Source: Unio delphinus (Eukaryota > Mollusca > Bivalvia > Unionida > Unionidae). From it: a stretch of DNA of 64,000 bases. The position numbers and the translations under genes were made by a program. The notes beneath the pieces were generated by a model. That model did not search any database and was not told the DNA's origin. It saw only the letters and a program-made list of their open reading frames with translations. Of this stretch, positions 60,301 through 64,000 are shown one piece after another. Position 1 is the first letter of the stretch. The number at the start of each line of letters is the position of its first letter. The DNA is taken from positions 5,290,001 to 5,354,000 of the forward strand of contig JAQISU010000057.1 in NCBI GenBank assembly GCA_029339505.1, written 5' to 3'.

Positions 60301-60397
60301 TTAAATACCACACCTATCGTGATTGCATCCTTCAATGACACAGGGCGTATAGGAGCAATGATGATTTTTGATCCAACTCTTCAACCAAATGAAAAAG
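22913..60397 (+). CDS. LRP/LDLR-like receptor: signal peptide, sushi, two YWTD propellers, EGF (gene model, 11 exons, 3' incomplete)
   Basis: Eleven exons with GT/AG ends join in one continuous frame of 2065 coding bases (688 residues plus one base): 22913-23006, 37155-37331, 38264-38738, 39741-39990, 40631-40781, 42176-42283, 44036-44287, 45641-45791, 48593-48730, 56338-56446, 60238-60397. Every phase agrees. Order: signal peptide, sushi/CCP, six-bladed YWTD (LDLR class B) propeller, LRP-type EGF, second six-bladed propeller; a further EGF is expected downstream. Such proteins are cell-surface endocytic or signalling receptors, or secreted matrix proteins. No ligand-binding class A repeats are seen, and no transmembrane segment lies within the window. 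The N-terminal sushi is unusual for LRPs. The first exon link rests on phase and the signal-peptide fit; extra exons in the 14-kb first intron cannot be excluded. Confidence 0.8.
23007..23488 (+). other. Start of intron 1, unique AT-rich sequence
   Basis: No gene or named repeat apart from a short (GT)n at 23391-23410. Confidence 0.5.
23489..23712 (-). mobile_element. tRNA-derived SINE, family 2 (copy 2)
   Basis: Reverse complement of the 20114 family: A box TGGCCTAGTGGTTAGAG (near 23690-23706), then a B-box region near 23650, then the 'cagctg..tcac.aggcgctcagca' body and 'aggactggtcggccttgtgtcag'. The tRNA head is the best preserved of the three copies. Confidence 0.87.
23755..23940. repeat. 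38-bp GC-rich tandem repeat
   Basis: About five copies of a unit containing 'tatccgacgtgcccggatta' and 'cgttgatggtag'. Its GC content is markedly higher than the surrounding intron, and it starts just past the SINE head. Confidence 0.93.
23941..25354 (+). other. Intron 1 sequence, nothing recognised apart from (TA)n
   Basis: AT-rich; C-run at 24390-24400; (TA)n at 24693-24742. No exon-like frame with matching splice signals was found. Confidence 0.5.
25355..26900. repeat. Diverged direct duplication (about 25490-25920 and 26425-26890)
   Basis: The two segments share order and many phrases: 'catctcagaccagtcgtctc', 'cgctcagaactac', 'ctacacagcatggt', 'cactacattttca', 'aaatgtagct', and 'gactgtgcta'. 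Spacing is about 935 bp. The block is preceded at 25355 by a partial match to the 3' part of SINE family 2 ('cgttgcgatgtctgcag'), also seen at 23455. Confidence 0.8.
26901..28385 (+). other. Intron 1 sequence with a hairpin and a Polinton-terminus-like motif
   Basis: Contains an inverted repeat at 27289-27348 (arms around 'tttcggtttc.ta.gaggc', two mismatches) and GCCCTCTCTGTTGCT at 27405-27419, similar to the terminus at 5155-5169. No gene was recognised; a 'ggttcgaatc' at 27822 resembles a B box but has no tRNA-like context. Confidence 0.45.
28415..28908 (-). pseudogene. Polinton 2: FtsK/HerA-type DNA packaging ATPase (degenerate)
   Basis: On the minus strand from ATG 28906-28908 the frame reaches 'IIIGSSGSGKT', a Walker A P-loop, followed at once by an in-frame TAA. 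Past it comes 'LNLIIRWLKWDRLYLVAPS', then 'NLVVYDDTML' (Walker B), 'FSRGRHKKTDVIYLTQRY' (sensor-like segment typical of Polinton ATPases) and 'ILKVIRDN', where a stop occurs. Another phase carries a short plausible continuation before similarity ends near 28390. These ATPases pump DNA into preformed capsids. The copy is shorter than usual and carries at least two lesions. Confidence 0.82.
28926..29103 (+). pseudogene. Polinton 2: small zinc-ribbon protein (frameshifted)
   Basis: Divergent from the ATPase, with starts only 17 bp apart. ATG 28926 gives 'MDLYCVKCKTRTSTNDL'; an A10 run at 28991-29000 shifts the frame to a stop. The next phase continues 'ALTGMCVQCGTKKVRFISAKSG' to TGA 29101. The CxxC...CxxC spacing and 'GTKK.RFI' end match the small zinc-ribbon proteins common in animal Polintons, perhaps transcription- or DNA-binding (inference). 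Confidence 0.7.
29165..29295 (-). pseudogene. Second degenerate copy of the ATPase N-terminus
   Basis: The minus strand gives 'EPIKHHAALPN', a stop, then 'IQIIIIGPYGSSKTQLLL', aligning with 'EPVKHHAALLPN.IRMIIIGSSGSGKT' of the copy at 28415-28908. The P-loop has lost a glycine (GSSKT). It is a partial, independently decayed duplicate. Confidence 0.75.
29296..30080 (+). other. Intron 1 sequence, possible decayed Polinton ORF
   Basis: From 29369 the plus strand has 'MRDLITEHYTSLYEEILLPC', several stops, then an open 'IVQHYGNFYVFPSDENFNDV' ending at about 29637 in the same phase. I do not recognise the family; its position beside the ATPase and zinc ribbon suggests a further Polinton gene. The rest shows nothing. 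Confidence 0.3.
30081..30690. repeat. 61-bp tandem repeat with homogenised centre
   Basis: About ten units. The middle ones ('ataatgctgtttggggtcta' at 30311, 30372, 30433, 30494 and 30555) are almost identical and exactly 61 bp apart; the outer units at 30090-30300 and 30590-30690 are diverged. A diverged edge around a homogenised core is typical of ongoing unequal exchange. Confidence 0.95.
30691..31085 (-). mobile_element. Meta-SINE-like element (copy 2), interrupted by a MITE
   Basis: Matches the SINE at 12501-12735: 'agggtttaacaccattttcagcac', then 'ggccagta' and 'ccacgaga.gct' in the body, and the reverse B box 'ctcgaaccc' at 31000-31008. The body and tRNA head are separated by the insertion 30851-30996. 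Confidence 0.8.
30851..30996. mobile_element. Small MITE nested in the SINE
   Basis: The ends GGGACGTCATTTAAAT (30853-30868) and, reverse complemented from 30981-30996, GGGGCGTCATTTGGAT are inverted repeats with three mismatches. The ~146-bp segment is absent from the other SINE copy at the corresponding point. Short AAC-like flanks may be a target duplication. The class is not determined. Confidence 0.6.
31086..32520 (+). other. Intron 1, degenerate short-phrase repeats
   Basis: No gene. 31130-31330 repeats 'tatccagcac'-like phrases and 32090-32480 repeats 'ggtttaacatg'/'gggacaa.gg.aaatg' phrases, similar to 14870-15450. Confidence 0.45.
32521..32770 (+). pseudogene. Gypsy element 2: gag fragment
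   Basis: The plus strand in one main phase reads 'EEGEAVDSFVTAICVLADNCNFGPLHDEMIRN', a stop, then 'LAVGLRDSKLSEKLQLHANLTLESSVSQARQNEAV'. This is the gag segment of K02A2.6-type Ty3/Gypsy elements. Two stops disable it. It continues directly into the zinc-knuckle/protease region. Confidence 0.75.
32769..33269 (+). pseudogene. Gypsy element 2: zinc knuckle and aspartic protease
   Basis: A degraded knuckle (ACIRCGQ...) is followed by 'GQPWITRVRLDNTSLVFKIDTGADVTLI', the retropepsin active-site loop with intact D-T-G. The open frame ends at 33269, before the family's usual flap and C-terminal elements can be recognised with confidence. Confidence 0.8.
33430..34200 (+). pseudogene. Gypsy element 2: reverse transcriptase
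   Basis: Pieces in three phases: 'TLDKNTKPYALSTQRKVLIPL', 'WCATIAVVPKPNGTKVRICLDL', 'FFTKLD', 'QMDDVLVLGETQKQYD' (catalytic MDD present), 'AIVTLNAEKCKFLNHPLD', and 'QQFLGMVNQLDKFSPNL'. This is the standard Ty3/Gypsy RT order with at least four shifts or stops. The RNase H N-terminal half after it is largely lost. Confidence 0.85.
34440..35650 (+). pseudogene. Gypsy element 2: RNase H end and integrase
   Basis: Starts with 'FNFCIVHVAGKNVLTADALFRE' (RNase H end). Then an integrase: 'ILSRIHGGDQDMVKCRERAKTYVWW' (HH), 'CQNCIDK' (CC), 'PWQRVVSDLFELIGQTYLLMNDYLSRYIEI' (first catalytic Asp), 'VLVSDNGQQY' (second Asp), 'GLTEIAFQTIKR' (Glu), and 'ETPLPNGYISAELL'. Several stops. The arrangement and 'ARHGI' phrase match K02A2.6-like polyproteins. 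LTRs were not found on either side. Confidence 0.87.
35651..37154 (+). other. End of intron 1; possible hAT-like remnant near 36440-36590
   Basis: 36440-36590 contains repeated 'cggcccgtgaac', 'gcggccctcca', 'tgtggcccatgg' phrases reminiscent of hAT element termini, without clear inverted repeats. The remainder is unremarkable. (TA)n follows exon 2 at 37370-37422. Confidence 0.4.
37155..37331 (+). CDS. Exon 2: sushi/CCP domain
   Basis: Acceptor AACAG| and donor G|GTAGGT, phase 1-1, as is usual for sushi exons. The peptide 'YNCPANIPNGLLSSACQ' continues with 'CTYSCVV', 'MITCRNNTGW' and a last Cys: the full CCP pattern of cysteines with the conserved Trp. CCP modules mediate protein binding. 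Confidence 0.9.
37332..38263 (+). other. Intron 2 with two (TA)n tracts
   Basis: (TA)n at 37370-37422 and 38147-38222; otherwise AT-rich and featureless. Confidence 0.7.
38264..38738 (+). CDS. Exon 3: first propeller, blades 1-3
   Basis: The acceptor CCAG| lies about 40 bp after a 75-bp (TA)n tract. The blades include 'LAVDWVSHNVYWTDPNFNWI', a canonical YWTD, and 'PHGIAVDPITG' leading into the next blade. The donor TT|GTAATA was chosen over AT|GTTGTA by consensus. Phase 1 to 2. Confidence 0.9.
38739..39740 (+). other. Intron 3 with (GA)n and (TA)n
   Basis: (GA)n at 39067-39135 and (TA)n at 39610-39671. Nothing else recognised. Confidence 0.7.
39741..39990 (+). CDS. Exon 4: first propeller, blades 4-5
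   Basis: Acceptor ACACAG|, donor CAG|GTAAAT, phase 2 to 0. It contains 'FLFWSDIGNLAKIERSNL' and 'LAADLKSNSLYWVDSV', both variants of the YWTD motif. Confidence 0.92.
39991..40630 (+). other. Intron 4, nothing recognised
   Basis: AT-rich unique-looking sequence. Confidence 0.6.
40631..40781 (+). CDS. Exon 5: first propeller, blade 6
   Basis: Acceptor TTTTTAG|, donor G|GTGATT, phase 0 to 1. It contains 'DFLYVTDYARMKLLYMNK' and 'GVAAYSPDIQP', the usual exit from a YWTD propeller into an EGF module. Confidence 0.9.
40782..42175 (+). other. Intron 5, nothing recognised
   Basis: AT-rich. 40970-41110 repeats 'ttttgt.aggg..ttaa'-like phrases, a weak degenerate repeat. Confidence 0.55.
42176..42283 (+). 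CDS. Exon 6: EGF-like domain
   Basis: Acceptor ACCAG|, donor G|GTAGTA, phase 1-1. Six cysteines in 'CPANCSDICVELPAGHRCLC' and 'REGYLYNESSNRC' match the LDLR/LRP EGF that packs against a YWTD propeller. Confidence 0.93.
42284..44035 (+). other. Intron 6 with (ACAT)n and a dispersed repeat copy
   Basis: (ACAT)n at 42687-42735. 43170-43480 ends in 'aaataaattatttgttgaatt', shared with 52520-52850, and both blocks carry 'ggaatta', 'actggaattcat'-like and 'ttctttttgtatt' phrases: a diverged dispersed repeat of unknown class. Confidence 0.55.
44036..44287 (+). CDS. Exon 7: second propeller, blades 1-2
   Basis: Acceptor TTTTTCAG|, donor G|GTAAGT, phase 1-1. It contains 'LGIFHRGILISNATSICLLD' and 'AQRQIFFTNSSGIYYASV'; the YWTD motif is eroded to FFTN. 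Confidence 0.88.
44288..45640 (+). repeat. Intron 7 with a degenerate ~38-bp tandem repeat (44780-45215)
   Basis: About ten diverged units built on 'atgcttggactggttccaga' plus 'tgatttattagttctta'. The rest of the intron shows nothing. Confidence 0.85.
45641..45791 (+). CDS. Exon 8: second propeller, blade 3
   Basis: Acceptor CATTTAG|, donor AG|GTATGA, phase 1 to 2. It contains 'GLSFDWIEDNIYWCENTTG', a YWTD variant with Cys-Glu replacing Thr-Asp, and 'EPRDVLVVPHY'. Confidence 0.9.
45792..48592 (+). other. Intron 8 with a decayed LINE fragment (about 46390-46720, minus strand)
   Basis: The minus strand near 46690-46400 gives 'PYLDYCNAI' and, past a stop, 'LQKKACNLSVDNFQYALNNI', which resembles the segment after the RT thumb in L2/CR1-like LINEs. 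No other feature was recognised in this 2.8-kb intron. Confidence 0.45.
48593..48730 (+). CDS. Exon 9: second propeller, blade 4
   Basis: Acceptor TCTTTAG|, donor GT|GTAAGT, phase 2-2. It contains 'KLFWISGKDNSLVQVSSLTG'. An internal CAG|GTATCG could act as an alternative donor but would break the phase with exon 10, so the longer exon is preferred. Confidence 0.85.
49365..49804 (-). mobile_element. CR1/L2-like LINE 3' end (truncated copy)
   Basis: Starts with (AAT)4 then 'aggactttatatatggttta' and 'gaagctccaagcgctt', matching the 3' end of the larger minus-strand LINE at 57258 (shared 'gcttgcagtc'/'cctgcagtc', 'attcgttccac', 'ttgggcc'/'ctgggca'). It stops exactly where the hAT-like element begins. 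Confidence 0.7.
50381..50536 (+). pseudogene. Transposase N-terminal BED-like zinc finger
   Basis: 52 codons from ATG 50381 to TAG. Trp-rich N-terminus, then FCALCKK (CxxC) and 'ASIGEGVHAN'; the expected His pair lies beyond the stop and is not visible. Confidence 0.6.
51378..51932 (+). pseudogene. Transposase C-terminal region (two shifts)
   Basis: Three successive phases carry the 'ATVERGFSVNK' box, the charged helix 'KYHAYLDKKKTEKDEKNQKG', and the final helix ending '...EEKRKQI' before TAA. The order is as in the intact family; junctions lie near 51615 and 51790. Confidence 0.65.
52520..52850. repeat. Dispersed repeat, second copy (cf. 43170-43480)
   Basis: Shares the terminal 'aaataaattatttgttgaatt' and several internal phrases with the intron 6 copy. 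Class unknown. Confidence 0.55.
52990..54240. repeat. 33-bp minisatellite array
   Basis: Around 37 units of 'aatacttgtgaatcagtact' + 'accactgtgttga'. A variant with 'acatgcaatt.tgtacttc' recurs at 53041, 53401, 53539, 53668 and 53962, marking higher-order blocks. The unit is a multiple of three, so frames stay open on both strands for over 100 codons; these are not genes. Confidence 0.97.
54287..55440. repeat. 39-bp minisatellite array with ~508-bp higher-order repeat
   Basis: About 29 units of 'tgttgattgggtaacattta' + 'ctgtatttgttttcttgta'. A distinctive run starting 'tgtacttgatattctggtatg' occurs at 54382 and again at 54890, so a ~13-unit block has been duplicated. Produces a spurious 203-codon hydrophobic frame. 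Confidence 0.97.
55441..56235 (+). mobile_element. LINE fragment (ORF2 C-terminus and (ATT)n tail)
   Basis: The plus strand gives 'YYKSYFLPSMDYCSNVWG', 'LKNQAAPIILDAS', then, in another phase, 'HKAVLLYKCLHGTAPVYLQDM' and 'FKKRFQYSVTVLWNKLP', the typical C-terminal ORF2 region of L2/CR1/jockey-type LINEs. The 3' end is an (ATT)n tract at 56105-56235. It is 5' truncated at the edge of the 39-bp array. Confidence 0.8.
56338..56446 (+). CDS. Exon 10: second propeller, blade 5
   Basis: Acceptor TTTTCAG|, donor AAG|GTGAAT, phase 2 to 0. It contains 'LFWIEGQMIKSYDLNTN'. The acceptor lies about 100 bp after the (ATT)n tail of a LINE. Confidence 0.87.
56645..57257. repeat. 37-bp minisatellite array, left part
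   Basis: About 16 units of 'tgcttaaatatgcaatatct' + 'ggttgtattgaccatat'. The same unit resumes at 58505-58645 after a LINE, so the array was split by insertion. Confidence 0.95.
57258..58503 (-). mobile_element. CR1/L2-like LINE, 5'-truncated, inserted in the 37-bp array
   Basis: The minus strand from 58503 encodes 'LQWFKFYLVNRTQIISANV', 'CCGVPQGSVLGPVLFILYT', 'LYADDTQIYK' (intact YADD), then 'MNDDKTEALLITTQRLS', 'NLGVTLDSTLKL', 'LSRLDYCNSILSC', 'KIQKVQNTAARIIF'. A stop lies near 58194. The 3' end is 'aggcgctatacaaagtc' plus (ATT)n (57258-57303). RT sequence is well preserved, suggesting a fairly recent insertion. The endonuclease and RT fingers are absent. Confidence 0.87.
58505..58645. repeat. 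37-bp minisatellite array, right part
   Basis: About four units of the 56645 family, continuing after the LINE. Confidence 0.9.
58728..59648. repeat. 41-bp minisatellite array
   Basis: About 22 units of 'atgttattattgtcaagata' + 'tgtagctccacatagctccac'. A 40-bp variant lacking one C ('tagtccac') and a 'gctctac' variant recur in patterned order, indicating block duplications. Near-identical units indicate recent expansion. Confidence 0.97.
59649..60237 (+). other. End of intron 10, nothing recognised
   Basis: AT-rich; no element identified. Confidence 0.6.
60238..60397 (+). CDS. Exon 11: second propeller, blade 6
   Basis: Acceptor ATTGCAG|, donor G|GTATTT, phase 0 to 1. It contains 'QLVWTSNTSRPSVLFAYDL' and ends 'IGAMMIFDPTLQPN', the standard propeller-to-EGF transition, so a further EGF exon in phase 1 is expected beyond the window. 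Confidence 0.9.
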
Positions 60398-63000
60398 GTA
60401 TTTGTTAAACTTAGATATCTCTAATTGGTTCTCCCTGCACATAGAAAATATTCATGGATCATACCTTATATTTTGCAATTGTATTTTTTTGTTTCAATTT
60501 GTGTGATATCGTTTTGAGTTGATAAGTACATATGTGTAAAATGGGCTTGAGCCATATTGTACAAATATGCCATAGATTTGGATTTGGATTGAATGTTATG
60601 TTCGTTGGCTTGCATCTGATTTGCATAGTGCATTTCATTGAGAAAGAGATTGTTATTTTCAATGTCTTTGACTTATATCAGGAAGGAACATGTTCCTGTG
60701 TTTAAAAAATGGAAGAGTCGGCATGTGTATAAAACAACCATTGCTGCTATCAGCTTTTATGTTAAGCACACTGTCTTTTTTGACAGCATTGAGGATACAC
60801 ACTACTAATAATGTGCCTCCAGTAGATTTGTTCTTGTAGTTAGTTTTATGAATAGATTCTATTGTCTGATACCCAGTGCATATAAGAAAAATAGTGTTTT
60901 GCATTGGTGAAGATGAATGAAATGCTATTGTCAATCTGACACAACAGTATCGATATGAGCAATTTCTTTTTTATGTTCACACTATCAATGTATTAATATG
61001 TGATTTGATAAAATAGCTAAAGACCCATGTTTCTTCCTGTTTGAAAAGGAAGACTGATTTCCACACCAGACTGATATCATTGAAAGGATGGCCCAACATA
61101 TATCATTCCATTTGCATGGATTTGGCTAATTTTTCTGATTCAGCCCCATTACTATGATCTATTTTACCTACTGTCATTGTATAACTTTGGCCCATTGGTT
61201 AGAGTGTCTGCCTCAGATGCAGGACGTTGCTGGTTCAGACTCCGGGCTAAATCATACCATAGACCTTATAAAAAGTGTACTAACAGCTGCCTCGCATGGC
61301 GCTCAGCATTAGGAGGATAGTGTTAGGACTGGTCAGCCTTGTGTCAGGAAAGGACATCACGCTATTCTATGTGCAAACTCTCACACTGCACACACAAACA
61401 CACATGGCATAACCAACATTTATTTAATAACTCCTTTCATACCAATGAAATGTAATGATAAATTCTAATAAAGTTTCACCTTGAAATCAGATTCATAGTT
61501 TATTTTCTTCTATTTGTCATGCCCACATTAGAGAAATTCAAAGGTCATATTCCCAATGGATCCTGAAACATAGGCACCCATATTAACTCTTTACCTCATA
61601 GAGTGAATGGCATTTTAGCCAGTTCATATACATGTGCCAAGGTTGCCCAGTGCAGTGCACTATAAATAGAACACCTGTTACCTATTTGACTCCATACATA
61701 CAGGGCTGCCTGTTAACTGTTAAGCAGTTTAGTATATGCCGCATTTAATTTTTAACCATTTTAAACTTTTGGTACACATCTATTATGTGTAGAAAGTTTT
61801 AAGAGTAAAACCAGATCATTATAACTGTAAAATTATTTTTCATGGCAGAAGTTTCATGCTCTTTAAAATCTTGAGAGAACTTGTTAACCATCAAGCCAGT
61901 GAAGATGTGTGACCAACTATAGCTGGCATTGCTCATAGTCCAAAATGTACAAGTTCTTTGCAGCTTCATATCTGAACTTGATAATTTCTAAGAACAAATT
62001 GTTGACTACATCAATATCCGAGCCTTTACTTAGGTTATTGAAGCTTACATAGTAGCTTTTCTAATATTGCAAACTCAAGAAAGTACCGAACGAATTCCAT
62101 GGCCTTAATTTTGGAGAGTGGAGAATATGACCCAGTTCTTTTAAATATCAGATTATAAACATATCTTAATCAGTGACCGTGTGATCTGATGTAATGGTCC
62201 TACACATTAATGAATATTGTACTTAATAGAGGTTTTTCCTGAAGGTGGCGCTATGAAAACCCATTTAGAATGCCTGATGTTTACATCAGGCTTCATCATG
62301 TGCTTTTATGAGAATGGTGTTGCCATGCGAATCGATTAGAAGCATCGAAAGGCACTTCCATGAAATTAGAGTAGAGGTGTCCAAATGCACTTTAACAATA
62401 TAAAGAATTAAGATTTCTTTCTTTTTTAAGTTTTCACCACTTATATATCCTGCATCACTCAAAATATTATATTCATGTTTGAGTCACCTTTTTATAAAGC
62501 AAATCTTTTTTTGTTCTGCATCACTTATTGACACTTGGATAGTTTCGTCAATGCCACAGGCAGAAGAAGTACATTGGGGTTTTGAATAGAATTTGCTTAT
62601 ATTTCCTTAAATCCTTCAAGTTTTCTGCATATGCAGATGTCTATTTTTCAAGGCATTACTTTGGGATGTTTATATATTTTGAGGCAATATTTGAGAATTC
62701 TTGACTATTTTTCAAAGCAATTTCCCAATGAAGTCTAGTTTTTAAAGCAAAGAAGTTGATTCAGACAAACATCACGTCTTGTTTATCTTGTGATTAGGTT
62801 CACGGACAAAACTATTTGCTTGAAGGTTTTCATGTGATTGTTCTGTTTGCTTATAATTTCCGAATCATTTCATAGATTATGTTTGGTGCTGATCTATTGA
62901 TTAATTGTTAATTGGGGGGGGGGGGGCAATGTCTCGTAACACGTAGTTTAAGCATATGCATTATGCATTAAAAAAAACAAATATTTGTATATTTGTAATA

Positions 63001-63061
<61 letters not shown>

Positions 63062-64000
63062 CATACATGTATTCTATCCCGTGGTCAACTGTCAAAATGT
63101 GGAATATATCCCACTGGAAGGCAAGGAAATTCATTCTCATAAATGCAGCGTTATGATATAGATAATGGTCTAATACCCAGGCACCCATAAAAAATATATA
63201 AAAGTTTTCCAATTATATTTAATTTATTTCATTACTACATATTGATGCCAGAAGACATCGAATCTTCATTCATATACATGCTTTTTATTGTTCTTGATGA
63301 AAGAGATGCAATTCACACACAAAATATTTCCGATGTTTCATTGCATATGTAATTTACTAATGTTTATCTGTAATAATTAGATACTTTGAATACAATTAGG
63401 TTTTCAGTGACTCTTGCACGTGAGTTTGAGTTAGAATATTTGCTGATAAAATCTACAAGTAGAATGTGTTATGATTTAATATATACTTAATATAATTTCT
63501 TTGTTTATCAAACTTAATTTATTTTTATTTTTCATTACATGCTATTTTAATGTAATTTTTACAATGGAAATTATATTTTTGACAGAAAATCAGTTGACCT
63601 GAATCATTCTTTCATAAACAACAAATGTTGACCTAGATCCTGTCCTTGATTTAGGGTCGGTAGCAGCCACAAAAATAAGGACTACCTTAATTTTAAAATG
63701 ATTAGTTGTTGTCAAAAAGATTGGACTATGTAATTTAAGAAGTATATAACTTTTTTAAATTTTATCTTTAAAGTAAAATAATTGGTTTTCATCAGGGTAA
63801 TGTTCGGCGTATGTGATATAAACATGATCACGTGACTCACCCCTCTCGATTTTGCAACTTGGGGACTTTTTGAAACTGCATTTTAGAATACAATGTAACT
63901 TTCGTTTTAGAGAAATATTGAATTTCTTAGGTTTGTGATCTTACTTTTACACTGGAAAGCATCTGTTCTAGCTAGTTTCGAGTTCTGTTAAATTTTCTTT
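60398..64000 (+). other. Intron 11 (incomplete): SINE, hairpin, (TA)n, otherwise featureless
   Basis: Contains the SINE at 61187-61370, a perfect 8-bp-stem hairpin GCCTGATG-TTTA-CATCAGGC at 62272-62291, a G-run near 62915-62927, and (TA)n at 63001-63057. The expected EGF exon was not found before the window ends. Confidence 0.6.
61187..61370 (+). mobile_element. tRNA-derived SINE, family 2 (copy 3)
   Basis: A-box-like TGGCCCATTGGTTAGAG, B-box-like GGTTCAGACTC, then 'aaatcataccatagac', 'aacagctgcctcgcatggcg' and 'ttaggactggtcagccttgtgtcag'. Same body as the copies at 20114 and 23489. Confidence 0.87.

Overview
This window is eukaryotic and reads as a marine invertebrate genome, most likely a lophotrochozoan such as a mollusc. 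The grounds are AT-rich, intron-rich, repeat-dense DNA, tRNA-derived SINEs with bodies I associate with molluscs, Maverick/Polinton capsid genes, Ty3/Gypsy elements, several LINE lineages, and a multi-exon LDL-receptor-like gene with consistent splice phases. The species cannot be fixed from sequence alone. No rRNA, tRNA or prokaryotic operon was seen.

Layout. 1-5.2 kb: the right end of a Maverick/Polinton (adintovirus-like) element on the + strand: major capsid C-terminus, a fused membrane-active/adenain-like protease, a repeat-rich fibre-like protein, a membrane protein, and a minor capsid (penton-like) protein, ending in an inverted terminal motif. Two of these genes carry one-base homopolymer lesions. 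5.2-11.1 kb: a LINE (copy A) broken by a 5'-truncated, rearranged Gypsy element on the - strand. 12-15 kb: SINE, microsatellites, motif-rich DNA and a 40-bp minisatellite. 15.9-18.7 kb: LINE copy B. 19-22.7 kb: repeats, SINE and two recent tandem arrays.

22.9 kb to beyond 60.4 kb: one host gene on the + strand, recovered as eleven phase-consistent exons. They encode a signal peptide, a sushi/CCP domain, a six-bladed YWTD propeller, an EGF domain and a second, motif-eroded propeller; the gene continues past the last exon found. The first intron, about 14 kb, holds a degenerate second Polinton fragment (packaging ATPase and zinc ribbon), a decayed K02A2.6-type Gypsy element, SINEs, a nested MITE and a segmental duplication. 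Later introns hold a hAT-like transposon relic, CR1/L2-like LINE fragments, and a run of minisatellites with 33, 39, 37 and 41-bp units between 53 and 59.7 kb.

How it fits together. The only probably functional cellular gene is the LRP-like receptor; almost everything else is mobile DNA or satellite. The Polinton modules are virion morphogenesis genes. Their replication genes (DNA polymerase B, integrase) are not visible here and would lie left of the window if the copy is complete. Many long open frames on both strands are by-products of tandem repeats whose unit is a multiple of three.
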